64,000 nucleotides of DNA, from positions 27,377-91,376 of the forward strand of contig JACESF010000008.1 in NCBI GenBank assembly GCA_013911975.1, given 5' to 3'. Numbering within the stretch: position 1 is the stretch's first letter; the number at the start of each line of letters is the position of its first letter. The notes under the pieces were generated by a model. It did not search any database, was not told the DNA's origin, and was given only the letters and a program-made list of their open reading frames with translations. The translations under genes were made by a program, and so were the position numbers. Of the stretch, positions 1 to 9,849 are shown piece after piece. This DNA comes from Hyphomicrobiales bacterium (GTDB taxonomy: Bacteria > Pseudomonadota > Alphaproteobacteria > Rhizobiales > Xanthobacteraceae).

Positions 1-1
1 G

Positions 2-307
2 ATGCACCTGAAGGTCCGCGACACCGGGGCCGGCATGCGCGCGGCGGACGTGGAGCGGCTGGGCGAACCCTTCTTCCAGGCCGGGGACATGGACCAGCGC
101 CGCGCGGGCATCGGCCTCGGGCTGGCGGTGGTGCGGGCCCTGGTGGAGCTGCACCGGGGCGTGTTCCAGGTGGCGAGCGTCCTGGGCGTGGGCACCACCG
201 TCACCGTGGCCCTTCCCCTGTGCGGTCCCGAGGGCGTGGCGGCCACGCCGCTGCGGCCCGTCCTGCCCCTGTCCGAAGCGGGCATGGATGACCGGAGGTC
301 CGCATGA
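2..307 (+). CDS. Sensor histidine kinase, C-terminal fragment (truncated by window edge)
   Basis: HATPase G-box motifs: DTGAGM, GIGLGLAVVRALVELHRG, GVGTTVTVALP. Confidence 0.8.
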   Translation: MHLKVRDTGAGMRAADVERLGEPFFQAGDMDQRRAGIGLGLAVVRALVELHRGVFQVASVLGVGTTVTVALPLCGPEGVAATPLRPVLPLSEAGMDDRRSA

Positions 308-1278
308 GCCGAGCCGCCGACGCGCGTCATTATGCGGATTCGCACCCCGACGAGGAGGACGTCGGCCGCGCCGGGCGCATCGCCCATCGCGTCGCGGACG
401 GGTTCGCCGCGCTCGTCGCCGTGGCGGCCACCGGCGCGGTGATCGCCAACGTCTTCTTCCTCCAGCATGCCACCCTGCGCTCGGCGTCCACGGGCGCCAC
501 CACCGTTTCCGTGGAGCCGAAGGGCCGCGCCGCCACGTCCGGCGGCGCGCCCGGCACGCCCGCCATGATCTTCGGGCCGCCCGCCGCCGCCACTGCCCCG
601 GCGGCGGCCCAGGCCGCGCGGCCTCCGGTCGCCGCCGCCCCGCCGCCCGCGCCGCCGTCCCCGGCTGCGAGCGAGGCCGCCGCGCTCCTGCCGCCCGCCA
701 GCCTTCCCACGCCGCGCACGCCCACGCCCCTGGTGGCGGAGATCCAGCGCGAGCTGGCCCGTCGCGGCTTCTATGACGGCGCGGTGGACGGCCTCAGCGG
801 GCCGCGCACCGAGGCTGCGGTGCGCGCCTTCGAGCAGGCCGCGCGCCTCAAGGTATCCAGCGGTGACCCGAACGAGGCCGTGCTGGGCGAGCTGCGCCGC
901 GTCCCGGCGGCTGCCGCCGTGGCGGCCGCTGCCCCGCCGCCGGCTGCGGCGCGTCCCGCCGCCGCGCCCGCCACCACCGTTCCCGTCGCTGCCGGGCGCC
1001 CGATGCTGCCTCCGGCGGCGGTGCCCGGCGATGCGGGCATCACCGGCTCCGTGCGTCCGCCGGGAGACCTCCAGGCCGGCTCGCCGCGCATCCTGTCGGT
1101 GCAGAAGGCCCTGGCGCGGCTCGGCTACGGACCCATCAAGCTGGACGGGCAGCCGGGCACCGAGACGCGCCTCGCCATCCAGCGCTTCGAGCGGGACAGG
1201 AACCTGCCCGCCTCGGGCGAGATCACCGACCGCATGGTCCGCGAGCTGGCGGCCGTCTCCGGCGCGCCGATCGAGTGA
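304..1278 (+). CDS. Peptidoglycan-binding (PG_binding_1) domain protein, one N-terminal TM segment
   Basis: Two repeats: LARRGFYDGAVDGLSGPRTEAAVRAFEQ and LARLGYGPIKLDGQPGTETRLAIQRFERDRNLPASGEI; Ala/Pro linker. Confidence 0.85.
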   Translation: MSRAADARHYADSHPDEEDVGRAGRIAHRVADGFAALVAVAATGAVIANVFFLQHATLRSASTGATTVSVEPKGRAATSGGAPGTPAMIFGPPAAATAPAAAQAARPPVAAAPPPAPPSPAASEAAALLPPASLPTPRTPTPLVAEIQRELARRGFYDGAVDGLSGPRTEAAVRAFEQAARLKVSSGDPNEAVLGELRRVPAAAAVAAAAPPPAAARPAAAPATTVPVAAGRPMLPPAAVPGDAGITGSVRPPGDLQAGSPRILSVQKALARLGYGPIKLDGQPGTETRLAIQRFERDRNLPASGEITDRMVRELAAVSGAPIE

Positions 1279-1634
1279 TGCGGCTCAAGAGCGCCATCTT
1301 CGTCGCCGCCCTGGTGCGCACCGCCAATGGCGCGGGCGCCTTCGCCGCCGTCCGCCGCCGGGGCTCGGAGGAGGCCGGCGCGGTGTTCGTGAAGGTGGCC
1401 ACGCTGGACGGGCGCGCGGCGCTCTATGTGCCCGCGCCCCAGAGCGCGTTCGACGCCTCCTTCCCCGCCGACCGCCTGTTCCGCCTCGCCGTGGGCCCGG
1501 AGCGGCAGGAGGCGGACAGCGAGGAGCGGATGGCCAAGGAAGTGCGCTTCGATCCCGACCTGTGGTTCGTGGAGATCGAGGATCGCGAGGGCCGCAGCTT
1601 CATCGACGTGGCCCCGGAGGAGACCGGGCCTTAA
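1278..1634 (+). CDS. DUF1491-like protein
   Basis: MRLKSAIFVAALVR..VRRRGSEEAGAVFVKVATLDGRAALYVPAPQ; start overlaps upstream stop (ATGA-type coupling). Confidence 0.75.
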   Translation: MRLKSAIFVAALVRTANGAGAFAAVRRRGSEEAGAVFVKVATLDGRAALYVPAPQSAFDASFPADRLFRLAVGPERQEADSEERMAKEVRFDPDLWFVEIEDREGRSFIDVAPEETGP

Positions 1635-1700
1635 GCTTCGCGAAACCATCCGCGCTTAAAGAGAGTTGTCATCACGCTACTCCCAGATCGGAGACAGGTG

Positions 1701-1883
1701 ATGGGCATGGTGATTGCTTTCCCCTTCGAGCGTGCCGCGCGCCGAAGTGAGCGCGCGCAGCCGGAACACGGTGCGGACATCGTCATTCTTCCGGTGGTGC
1801 GGATCGAGCGCCAGTTCGGGCCTCTTCCCGCCGCCATTCTCCAGGGCCCGCAGCCCGACACCTCCGGGCGCCGGGTTCGCTGA
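1701..1883 (+). CDS. Small hypothetical protein
   Basis: ORF of about 60 aa preceded by GGAGACAGG. Confidence 0.4.
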   Translation: MGMVIAFPFERAARRSERAQPEHGADIVILPVVRIERQFGPLPAAILQGPQPDTSGRRVR

Positions 1884-1898
1884 TCCGCCTTCGCCGTC

Positions 1899-2564
1899 TC
1901 AGTTGGACGGGGTACAGCTTGCCGCCTCGAGCTGGCGGCGGATCTGGCCGCGCAGGTCCGGATAGCGGGCATAGGCGCGGATCAGCACGATCCCCCGGTC
2001 CGAGGGGGATTCCACCACGAGGCGGTCCGCCGCCGTGATTTCCTCGTCCTCCGGCAACGCCGCCCTCTGGCTGGGGGAGAGCAGGTCCAATTCGATCACG
2101 CGGCCCGCCGCCTGGTCGTTGAGCGCGTAGAAGGCCAGCCCGCGTGCGGTATAGAAGGACACCGACGTGTAATCCTCGGTGGCCGGGACCCGCACCCGCA
2201 GCGGCCGCGCGCGCAGGTCATACAGGCACACGGCGCTGACGAAGGCCGGATCCGTCATGGGCAGGGTCATCTGCGCGGGCGTGGCATCCGCGAGCAGCGT
2301 CATCTGGTTCGGCTGCGCGATGTCCGACAGGCGCTGGTAGGCGCTGCGTTCCGCCAGCAGCGGCATGGCCAGGATCGACACCAGATGCACGATCCCCGCG
2401 ATCACCAGGATGAATGCGAAGGGCAGCAGCACATGCTGCGGCAGGGCAGCGCGCATGCGATCGAATGCCCGCCGCAACCGGCGCAGCGGATGCAGGCGCC
2501 CGGTGCGGGGAATGAGGCGCTGGCGACGCAGCGGGGCAAAGAAGTCGGCGACGCTCACGGGCAT
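1899..2564 (-). CDS. DUF1254-type membrane-anchored protein
   Basis: N-terminal TM segment plus AYQRLSDIAQPNQ...DPAFVSAVCLYDL; paired and overlapping with the upstream DUF1214-like gene. Confidence 0.65.
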   Translation of the reverse strand: MPVSVADFFAPLRRQRLIPRTGRLHPLRRLRRAFDRMRAALPQHVLLPFAFILVIAGIVHLVSILAMPLLAERSAYQRLSDIAQPNQMTLLADATPAQMTLPMTDPAFVSAVCLYDLRARPLRVRVPATEDYTSVSFYTARGLAFYALNDQAAGRVIELDLLSPSQRAALPEDEEITAADRLVVESPSDRGIVLIRAYARYPDLRGQIRRQLEAASCTPSN

Positions 2565-3130
2565 AGCTCCGTCGTCACCTGGGGCAGCTTCGAGCTTTCG
2601 CCCGTGGCCGAGGAGAAGCTGAAGGGGGCGTCATAGAGCCGGAGCGCCACCTTGACCCGCCCCTTCGCGCCCGTGGGGAGCCAGTTGCCCGGCCGGGCGC
2701 GCGGCGAGAGCACCACGTCGATGGCGCCGTCGGGCCGGTAGACCAGTTCGTTGCTGGTGAACCCGTAGCGCTGCGCGTCGTTGGGGATCAGGTGGCCCTC
2801 CTCGTCCATGAGGGTCACGGTCCAGACCTGCGCCTGCGGCAGCAGGCCGGAAATGCGGATGTCGCAGCGCCCGTCCAGGGGCGCACCGGCGGAATCCTGC
2901 GTGGCGAGGAACAGCAGGCCGTCCGCCAGCTCCAGCGGGAGCTCGCCGGAGCGGGCGAAGGTCGCACGGGCATAGGGGTCCGCCTGGGTGGTGCCGGAGC
3001 GGGGCCAGCCGGTCCAGGCGCCGGACCGCACCGCGTCCATGCCCCGCGACTGGGTCACGGACACATAGGTGAGGGCGAGGCCGAGCGTCGCGGCCGCGGC
3101 GAGGGTGACGGCGAGGGGCAGGGGGCGCAC
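2555..3130 (-). CDS. DUF1214 domain protein
   Basis: YARATFARSGELPLELADGLLFLATQDSAGAPLDGRCDIRISG...VVLSPRARPGNWLPTG. Confidence 0.7.
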   Translation of the reverse strand: MRPLPLAVTLAAAATLGLALTYVSVTQSRGMDAVRSGAWTGWPRSGTTQADPYARATFARSGELPLELADGLLFLATQDSAGAPLDGRCDIRISGLLPQAQVWTVTLMDEEGHLIPNDAQRYGFTSNELVYRPDGAIDVVLSPRARPGNWLPTGAKGRVKVALRLYDAPFSFSSATGESSKLPQVTTELCP

Positions 3131-3134
3131 GGCG

Positions 3135-5297
3135 TCAGTTGGCCTTGGTGGTGGCGCCGGGGATGGCGGCGGTCGGCCCCGTGGCGGGCACCGGCGGCAC
3201 CGTGCGCCGGAACAGCTTCTCCAGGTCCGTCAGCCGCGCGGCCGAGCGCGGGGACAGGGTGATGGGGCGCGTGGAGGAATCCAGGCCCGGCACGTCCAGC
3301 GGCGCGGGCGGCTCGTCCAGCTTCGGCGCGGGCTGGTTGCCGATGCCGGGAATGTATTTCGGCTCGATGCCCTGGTGGGCATAGGCCATCACCTTCTGCC
3401 ACGTCATGGCGGGCAGGGAGCCGCCGGTCATGCGGTTCATGGAGGTGTAGTCGTCGTTTCCAAACCAGACGCCGCCCACATAATTGCCGGTGAAGGCCAT
3501 GAACCACGCGTCGCGATAGGCATTGGTGGTGCCGGTCTTGCCCGCCACCTTCACATCAGGCAGGCGCGAGCGGCGGCCCGTGCCGTTCTCGATCACGTTG
3601 TTCAGCATGGGGTTGATCATGTCGATGACCGAGGGCGGGATGACCTGGAGCGGCTGGGGCGCGTCGCGGTCGTAGCGCCACACCACGTCGCCGGTACCGA
3701 TGCGCATCTCCACCACCGCGTGGGGATAGACGCTCTTGCCGCCATTGGCGAACACCGCATAGGCGGTGGTCATGTCCACCACCGTCACCTCCACCGCGCC
3801 GAGGGGGAGGGGAGCGGTGAGGGTGAGGTTGGCGGTGATGCCCATCTTGTGGGCGAGGTCGACGATCTTCTGGCGGCCGAACCGCTCCGCGAGCCGCACC
3901 GCCACCGTGTTCAGCGAATGCTGGAGCGCGGTCTGGAGGGTGATGTTGCCCATATAGGAGCGCCCGTAATTCTGCGGGCACCAGTTGCCGAGGCAGATGG
4001 GGGCGTCCTGGACCATGGTGTTGGGCTTCATGCCGTTCATGAGCGCCACGGTGTAGACGAACGGCTTGAAGGAGGAGCCGGGCTGGCGCAGGGCGTCGGT
4101 GGCGCGGTTGAACTGGCTCTCGCCATAGTCGCGCCCGCCCACCATGGCCCGCAGCGTGCCGTTCGGCTCCATGATGACGATGGCGCCCTGGTTCACCTTG
4201 TAGTCCTTGCCGAACTGGCGCAGCGAGGAATCCAGCGAGGCTTCCGACACCTTCTGGATGTTCGGGTCGAGCCCGGTGCGCACCACGAAGATGCGCTCCG
4301 TGACGGTCTTGGGGAACGCGTCCACCAGCCGCCGGACCTCGGAGAAGGCATAGTCGAGATAATAGTCCGGCACCGCCATGTCGCGCCGGTCCATGGGGGT
4401 CGCGGGGTTGCGGCGGGCGCCGAACACCTGGCCTTCGGTCATGAAGCCCGCGTCCACCAGATTGTCGAGCACGGTGGAGGCGCGCGCGCGGGCGGCGGGC
4501 AGGTTGACGTGGGGGGCGAACTTGGAGGGCGCCTTGAACAGGCCCGCCAGCATGGCGGCTTCCGCGAGATTCACCTCGCGGATGGACTTGCCGAAATAGT
4601 ATTTCGCCGCCGCGTCCGCCCCATAGGCGCCGCCGCCCAGATAGGCGCGGTCGAGATAGAGCTTGAGGATCTGGCTCTTGGTCAGGCGGCTTTCCAGCCA
4701 CAAGGCGAGGAACGCCTCCTTCACCTTGCGCTCGATGGTGCGCTCGTTGGAGAGGAACAGGTTCTTGGCGAGCTGCTGGGAGAGCGAGGACCCGCCCTGC
4801 CGCACGCCGCCCGCCCGGGCGTTCGTGACCACCGCGCGCAGCGTGCCTGCGACATCGATGCCGAAATGCTCGTAGAAGCGCCGGTCCTCGGTGGCGAGCA
4901 CGGCCTTCAGCATGTAGTCGGGAAAGTCCTCCAGCGGCACCGTGTCGTTCTGCCGGACCCCGCGCTCGCCGATCACGTTGCCGTAGCGGTCGAGGAAGGT
5001 GACGGCGAGTTCCGTGCGCTTCAGCCAGTCGTCCGACGTCTCCCGGAAGGCGGGGAGGGCGAGCGCGAGCAGGGCGATGGCGCCGAACGTGCCCAGCGTG
5101 AATCCCTCGGAGGTCAGGCCCACCAGCCAGCGCCGCCAGCCCGAGAGCGAAAAGCGCTCCATGAAGGCGGAATAGGCGGAAGCCACCCGCATGAAGGCGG
5201 AACCGGCGCGGAACAGCGAGGAATCGATGCGCGCATCCGCGTCCAGCCACGCATTGCGCAGCCGCTTCTTCGAGGATGGATCTTCGCTCTCGCTCAC
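3135..5297 (-). CDS. Penicillin-binding protein 1A family (transglycosylase/transpeptidase)
   Basis: LATEDRRFYEHFGIDVAGTLRA, GGSSLSQQLAKNLFLSNERT, RQPGSSFKPFVY, KTGTTNAYRDAWF. Confidence 0.95.
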   Translation of the reverse strand: MSESEDPSSKKRLRNAWLDADARIDSSLFRAGSAFMRVASAYSAFMERFSLSGWRRWLVGLTSEGFTLGTFGAIALLALALPAFRETSDDWLKRTELAVTFLDRYGNVIGERGVRQNDTVPLEDFPDYMLKAVLATEDRRFYEHFGIDVAGTLRAVVTNARAGGVRQGGSSLSQQLAKNLFLSNERTIERKVKEAFLALWLESRLTKSQILKLYLDRAYLGGGAYGADAAAKYYFGKSIREVNLAEAAMLAGLFKAPSKFAPHVNLPAARARASTVLDNLVDAGFMTEGQVFGARRNPATPMDRRDMAVPDYYLDYAFSEVRRLVDAFPKTVTERIFVVRTGLDPNIQKVSEASLDSSLRQFGKDYKVNQGAIVIMEPNGTLRAMVGGRDYGESQFNRATDALRQPGSSFKPFVYTVALMNGMKPNTMVQDAPICLGNWCPQNYGRSYMGNITLQTALQHSLNTVAVRLAERFGRQKIVDLAHKMGITANLTLTAPLPLGAVEVTVVDMTTAYAVFANGGKSVYPHAVVEMRIGTGDVVWRYDRDAPQPLQVIPPSVIDMINPMLNNVIENGTGRRSRLPDVKVAGKTGTTNAYRDAWFMAFTGNYVGGVWFGNDDYTSMNRMTGGSLPAMTWQKVMAYAHQGIEPKYIPGIGNQPAPKLDEPPAPLDVPGLDSSTRPITLSPRSAARLTDLEKLFRRTVPPVPATGPTAAIPGATTKAN

Positions 5298-5544
5298 GTC
5301 CCGACGGTCTCGCGTTCGTGGACGCGCCGCAGCCCAGCGTCCGTCTCGGCCAGCCTGACCCCCGGCCGGCGGCGGTGCCGCGCGGCCTCGGGTCCGTTCA
5401 CTTCCCGCCCCACATCCTTCATGGTCGCGATCCGGGGCGGAAACGCGGCAGGAAGGCGCCCTGCCTCGTCTATAGCGCGCGGCGCCGCGAACCGCGAGTC
5501 GCGTGCCCCTTTGCGCGGGTGCCCGGGACCGTTAGGAAGACGGA

Positions 5545-6030
5545 ATGGTTGACGTCCCCTTCTGGCGCCGCAAGGCGCTCGCCGAACTCACGCCCACGGA
5601 GTGGGAGAGCCTGTGCGACCGCTGCGGGCGCTGCTGCCTCGTGAAGCTGGAGGACGAGGACAGCGGCGAGATCGCCTATACGGACGTGGCCTGCCGCCTG
5701 TTCGACACCGGCGCCTGCCGCTGCGCCGATTATGAGAACCGCCAGGCCAAGGTGCCCGATTGCGTGCGGCTGACGCCCGAGACGGTGGAGAGCATCGGCT
5801 GGCTGCCGCCCACCTGCGGCTATCGCCTCGTGGCGGAGGGGCAGGACCTGCCCTGGTGGCATCCCCTGGTCTCCGGCGACCCGGAAACCGTCCACACGGC
5901 CGGGATTTCCGTGCGCGGCCGCGTGGCGGGCCTGGAAGGCGCCTATGCCGTCTTCGAGCTGGTGGACCAGATCGTGTCCTGGCCGCTCAAATGGCCGCGC
6001 GGGGCGCGCGGGCGCCGCCGCGCGCCTTGA
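5545..6030 (+). CDS. YcgN family cysteine-cluster protein
   Basis: [47 protein letters not shown]. Confidence 0.9.
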   Translation: MVDVPFWRRKALAELTPTEWESLCDRCGRCCLVKLEDEDSGEIAYTDVACRLFDTGACRCADYENRQAKVPDCVRLTPETVESIGWLPPTCGYRLVAEGQDLPWWHPLVSGDPETVHTAGISVRGRVAGLEGAYAVFELVDQIVSWPLKWPRGARGRRRAP

Positions 6031-6033
6031 GCG

Positions 6034-7824
6034 TCAGGCGCTCTTGGCCCGGCTGGCGGCGAATGCCCGGAAGCCGCCATAGGCGGTGATGTCGGGGCAG
6101 CCTTCGGTGCCCGCCGCCTCCGCCAGGAAGCCCGCCACCTCGCGTCCGTCGGACAGGACCACCCGCCCGAGCCCCAGCGGCGCCGGGATGCGGGCGAGAA
6201 GCCGCCCGATGCCCTCGAAGGGCAGCGACCACACCTCGCCGGCAATGGCGGCGCCTCCGCTCGCGACGCGAGTAACGCCCGGGCGGGGCACCGCGCCCTT
6301 GAGCAGCGTCATGCGATAGAGCGGGGCGGTTTCCACCGGCGCCACGAGGCGGGCGCCCAGTTCCAGCAATTCGCCGTTGAGGCCCATGCCGGAGAGATGG
6401 GCGCCGAACACGCACAGGTCCATGCGGCCGGCTTCCACCAGGGGAGGCAGTTCGGGCGCGGGCGCCCGCGCGCCGCTGGCGCCGAGGGGCAAGTCCCCCG
6501 CCGCCACGAAGGCACGGGCGATGGAGGCCACTTCCGCGTCCCGCCCGGCGGGGGCCAGCAGGGTGATGCCGTAGGGAATGCCGTCGGCCGAGATGGTGTT
6601 GGGCACCGCCGTCCCGCACAGGTCCATCAGGTTCACGAAATTGGTGTAGGTGCCGTTGCGCGAATTGAGGCGGATATTGTCCGCCAACACTGCCTCCAGC
6701 GTATAGGCCGTGGGCGCGGTGGGCAGGAGGATGGCGTCGAGGTCCGCCAGGATGGGATCCACCTTCGCCTTCAGTTCCCGCAGGCGGTAGGTGGCGCGGA
6801 AGGCATCCGCCGCGCTCGCCGTGCCGCCCGGCTCGGTGATGGCGCGGGTGACGGGGTGCACCGCGTCTGGCTGCGTGGTGAGCAGGGGCTCTGCCACGAT
6901 CCAGCGCTCGGCCACCCACGGCCCCTCATAGAGAAGCCGGGCGCACTCGGCGAAGGGGGCATAGTCGAACGGTACCAGCTCCGCGCCGAGCGCCTTGAAC
7001 CGGGCGATGGCCGCCTCGTAGGCGGCGGCCGCTTCAGGATCACCGAAGAATTCCCGCTGGTCGGGCGGCAGGATGCCGAGCCGGGGCGGGGCGGAAAGGC
7101 TGCCCAGTTTGCCCAGCGGGAGCGGCCGGGAGAAAGCGTCGGCGGCGTCCGGGCCGGCCATCACCTCCAGGGCGGCCATGGCGTCGTCTACCGTGAGAGC
7201 GAAGACGGAGATGCAGTCCAGCGTCTTGCAGGCGGGGACGAGGCCGGTATTGGGCACGAGGCCGAGGCTCGGCTTCACGCCCACGATGTTCTGGAGCATG
7301 GCCGGCACGCGGCCCGAGCCGGCGGTGTCCGTGCCCAGCGCGAGGGGCACGATGCCCGCCGACACCGCGCTCGCGGAACCGGAAGAAGATCCGCCCGGCA
7401 CCAGCGATGCGTTGAAGGCGTTGCGGGGCACGCCATAGGGCGAGCGCGTGCCCACGAGGCCGGTGGCGAACTGGTCGAGATTGGTCTTGCCGACGATGAG
7501 CGCGCCCGCCGCCTTCAGGCGGGCCACCACGGTGGCGTTGGCGCTCGCCTCATAGGCGAAGGCGGGGCAGGCGGCGGTGGTGGGCAGGCCCGCCACGTCG
7601 ATATTGTCCTTTATCGCCATGGGGATGCCGTAGAGCGGCAGGTCGGATTTGCCTTCCGCCTCCAGCTTCGCGGCCTCCGCCAGAAGGTCGGCCTCGGGGC
7701 GCAGGGTGATGAACAAAGCGGGGTCGTCATGGGCTGCGATGCGCCGGTAGGTCTCCCGCACGGTCTCGCTCGGCGTGCGCCGTCCTTCGCGGTGGGCGGA
7801 CAGAAGGGAGGCGAGCGTGTCCAT
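6034..7824 (-). CDS. atzF: Allophanate hydrolase (amidase domain plus C-terminal domain)
   Basis: Amidase signature GGSSSGSASAVSAGIVPLALGTDTAGSGRVPA; C-terminal FGAHLSGMGLNGELLELGARLV; start chosen at MDTLASLLSAH. Confidence 0.9.
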   Translation of the reverse strand: MDTLASLLSAHREGRRTPSETVRETYRRIAAHDDPALFITLRPEADLLAEAAKLEAEGKSDLPLYGIPMAIKDNIDVAGLPTTAACPAFAYEASANATVVARLKAAGALIVGKTNLDQFATGLVGTRSPYGVPRNAFNASLVPGGSSSGSASAVSAGIVPLALGTDTAGSGRVPAMLQNIVGVKPSLGLVPNTGLVPACKTLDCISVFALTVDDAMAALEVMAGPDAADAFSRPLPLGKLGSLSAPPRLGILPPDQREFFGDPEAAAAYEAAIARFKALGAELVPFDYAPFAECARLLYEGPWVAERWIVAEPLLTTQPDAVHPVTRAITEPGGTASAADAFRATYRLRELKAKVDPILADLDAILLPTAPTAYTLEAVLADNIRLNSRNGTYTNFVNLMDLCGTAVPNTISADGIPYGITLLAPAGRDAEVASIARAFVAAGDLPLGASGARAPAPELPPLVEAGRMDLCVFGAHLSGMGLNGELLELGARLVAPVETAPLYRMTLLKGAVPRPGVTRVASGGAAIAGEVWSLPFEGIGRLLARIPAPLGLGRVVLSDGREVAGFLAEAAGTEGCPDITAYGGFRAFAASRAKSA

Positions 7825-7990
7825 GGCAACTCCTGAAACCGGTCCGCATCCCGGCGCGCGGCGCCGGTTGCGCATGGAACGATCTAAGCAGGAAGCGCGC
7901 CAGTTGGCGCCGAGGCCGGATAAAATCGCAAGCCTTTGAGGAATATTTGTTTTTCGCTCGCCTGAGGCGCCTTTTCCGTGCCGGGCAAAA

Positions 7991-8067
7991 GCATGCAAGA
8001 GGTGAAAAACAGATTATGAAATAGGCAAAATGGACATTTCATAATCAGAAATCCGCCAGTTGCATGC
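7991..8067. promoter_or_regulatory. Concentric double inverted repeat (candidate operator)
   Basis: gcatgcaa(7991-7998)/ttgcatgc(8060-8067) and gattatgaaat(8012-8022)/atttcataatc(8036-8046), both centred on 8029. Confidence 0.5.
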
Positions 8068-8081
8068 AGGTGTCGCCATTC

Positions 8082-8231
8082 TTAGCGGGCCGGTGCGGCG
8101 GGGCTGGCGGGGACGTTGGCGGGGGCGCTTTCCGTCGGCTCGGGGATGCCGCGGCCGGAAAACATGACGGCGGCGCCGAGCGCCGCCGCAAAGATGATCG
8201 CGCCGAAAACCAAGGTCGTGGTGCGGGACAT
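8082..8231 (-). CDS. 49-aa single-TM small protein
   Basis: MSRTTTLVFGAIIFAAALGAAVMFSGRGIPEPTESAPANVPASPAAPAR; below the size cut-off of the supplied ORF track. Confidence 0.5.
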   Translation of the reverse strand: MSRTTTLVFGAIIFAAALGAAVMFSGRGIPEPTESAPANVPASPAAPAR

Positions 8232-8305
8232 GGTGCGTCACTCCGATGATCTTTCGGACATAACGCTGGGGAAGCGGAGTTGTTTCGCCTCCGCTTCGTG
8301 TCCGC

Positions 8306-9175
8306 TCAGTCGCGGAACACCACGGTCTTGCTGCCGTTCAGCAGCACCCGGTCCTCCAGATGCCAGGAAATGGCCCGCGCCAGCACGCGCCGCTCGATGT
8401 CGCGGCCCTTGCGGACCAGATCGTCGGGCGTGTCCTGGTGGGAGATGCGCTCCACGTCCTGCTCGATGATTGGCCCCTCGTCGAGGTCGGACGTCACGTA
8501 ATGGGCGGTGGCGCCCATGAGCTTCACGCCGCGGGCGTGGGCCTGGTGATAGGGCTTGGCGCCCTTGAAGCCGGGCAGGAAGGAATGGTGGATGTTGATG
8601 CAGCGCCCGCTCAGCTTGGCGGACAGACCATCGGACAGGACCTGCATGTACCGCGCGAGGACCGCCAATTCCGAGCCTGTTTCGCGGAAGATCCGCCAGA
8701 TCTCCGCTTCCTGTTCCAGCTTCGTCGCCTTCGTCACCGGCAGGTGATAAAATGGTATCGGTGTAAGGTCGAGATGGGCATAGGTCTCGCGGGGGTGGTT
8801 GGAGATGATGCCGGAGATCTCCATGGGGATCTCGCCGATGCGCCAGCGATAGAGCAGGTCGGCGAGGCAGTGGTCGAACTTGGAGGCGAGCAGCAGGACG
8901 CGGCGCTTCTCCGTCCGGTCGCGCATCTGCCAGTTCAGGGCGAACGCCTCGGCCACCTCGGCGAAGCCGGCGCGGATGGCGTCCAGGCTTTCCTCGCCCG
9001 CCACCACGTTGAAGACCACGCGCATGAAGAAGCGATTGCTCTCCGTGTCGTCATATTGCTGCGCATCGAGGATGTTGCAGCCCTTCTCGAACAGGAAGGT
9101 GGACACCCGCGCGACGATGCCGGGGCGGTTGGTGCAGGAGAGGGTGAGGATGTACTGGCGATCGGGCGCGGTCAT
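8306..9175 (-). CDS. purU: Formyltetrahydrofolate deformylase
   Basis: [36 protein letters not shown]; formyltransferase core [35 protein letters not shown]. Confidence 0.95.
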   Translation of the reverse strand: MTAPDRQYILTLSCTNRPGIVARVSTFLFEKGCNILDAQQYDDTESNRFFMRVVFNVVAGEESLDAIRAGFAEVAEAFALNWQMRDRTEKRRVLLLASKFDHCLADLLYRWRIGEIPMEISGIISNHPRETYAHLDLTPIPFYHLPVTKATKLEQEAEIWRIFRETGSELAVLARYMQVLSDGLSAKLSGRCINIHHSFLPGFKGAKPYHQAHARGVKLMGATAHYVTSDLDEGPIIEQDVERISHQDTPDDLVRKGRDIERRVLARAISWHLEDRVLLNGSKTVVFRD

Positions 9176-9237
9176 GATGCGTCTCGTGAGGAAAGGGATG
9201 TGAAGGGGCGGGGAGGGCAGCGCGCGCCGCGCCGCCG

Positions 9238-9849
9238 TCAACCTCGCGCGGGGCCCACCATGTCGAGGCCGAATTCCGCCGCCGCGCCCGCCAGGGCCCG
9301 CAGGAAGGCGGGGCCGAAGGAGCGGGGCACCGCGAAGCGGTAGGCCGGGGTGTCGTTGAGCTGCCAGAAGGTGAGGGGCATCAGCGCCACGAGGGTCGCG
9401 GCGGCATCGCCCGGGCCGAACACGCTGGGATCGAGGTCCAGCGGCACGAGCTTGGCCAGGGTGGGCGTGACCTGCGGCCCGTAGAGGTCGAGCACCAGAT
9501 TGGCGTCGCTCTGGTCGGTGAGGGCCGCGAGGTCGCCGAAGGCGTCGCGCAGCCGCGCCAGGAGGGCGTCCGGCGCCTGCGACGCGCTCACCAGCCAGCG
9601 GCCGGGGCCGATGCCGATGAAGGAGATGTCGCCAAAGAAGCTCACTTTCGGGCCATCCTCCAGCGCGATGCCGAAGGCGCCGAGCGTGGCGGAAGCCACC
9701 TGAGGCACCATCCCCTTGCGCGCGACGAGGGTGGCGAGGGCGAGGCGCGGCACGGGGTGGGCGATGACACCCGCTTCCCCGTCCGGGCGCCCGTGGCGGC
9801 CGGGGGGCACGAGGTCGGTCACGGCCATGTGGGACAGGATTTCAGACAC
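9238..9849 (-). CDS. soxG: Sarcosine oxidase gamma subunit family / candidate N-methylglutamate dehydrogenase subunit D (MgdD)
   Basis: Position in soxBDAG order, overlap with sox[51 protein letters not shown]. Confidence 0.85.
   Translation of the reverse strand: MSEILSHMAVTDLVPPGRHGRPDGEAGVIAHPVPRLALATLVARKGMVPQVASATLGAFGIALEDGPKVSFFGDISFIGIGPGRWLVSASQAPDALLARLRDAFGDLAALTDQSDANLVLDLYGPQVTPTLAKLVPLDLDPSVFGPGDAAATLVALMPLTFWQLNDTPAYRFAVPRSFGPAFLRALAGAAAEFGLDMVGPARG

Noticed and set aside
3069-5552. 827-aa plus-strand ORF antisense to PBP1A
   Set aside because: No domain pattern; PBP1A motifs are on the minus strand.
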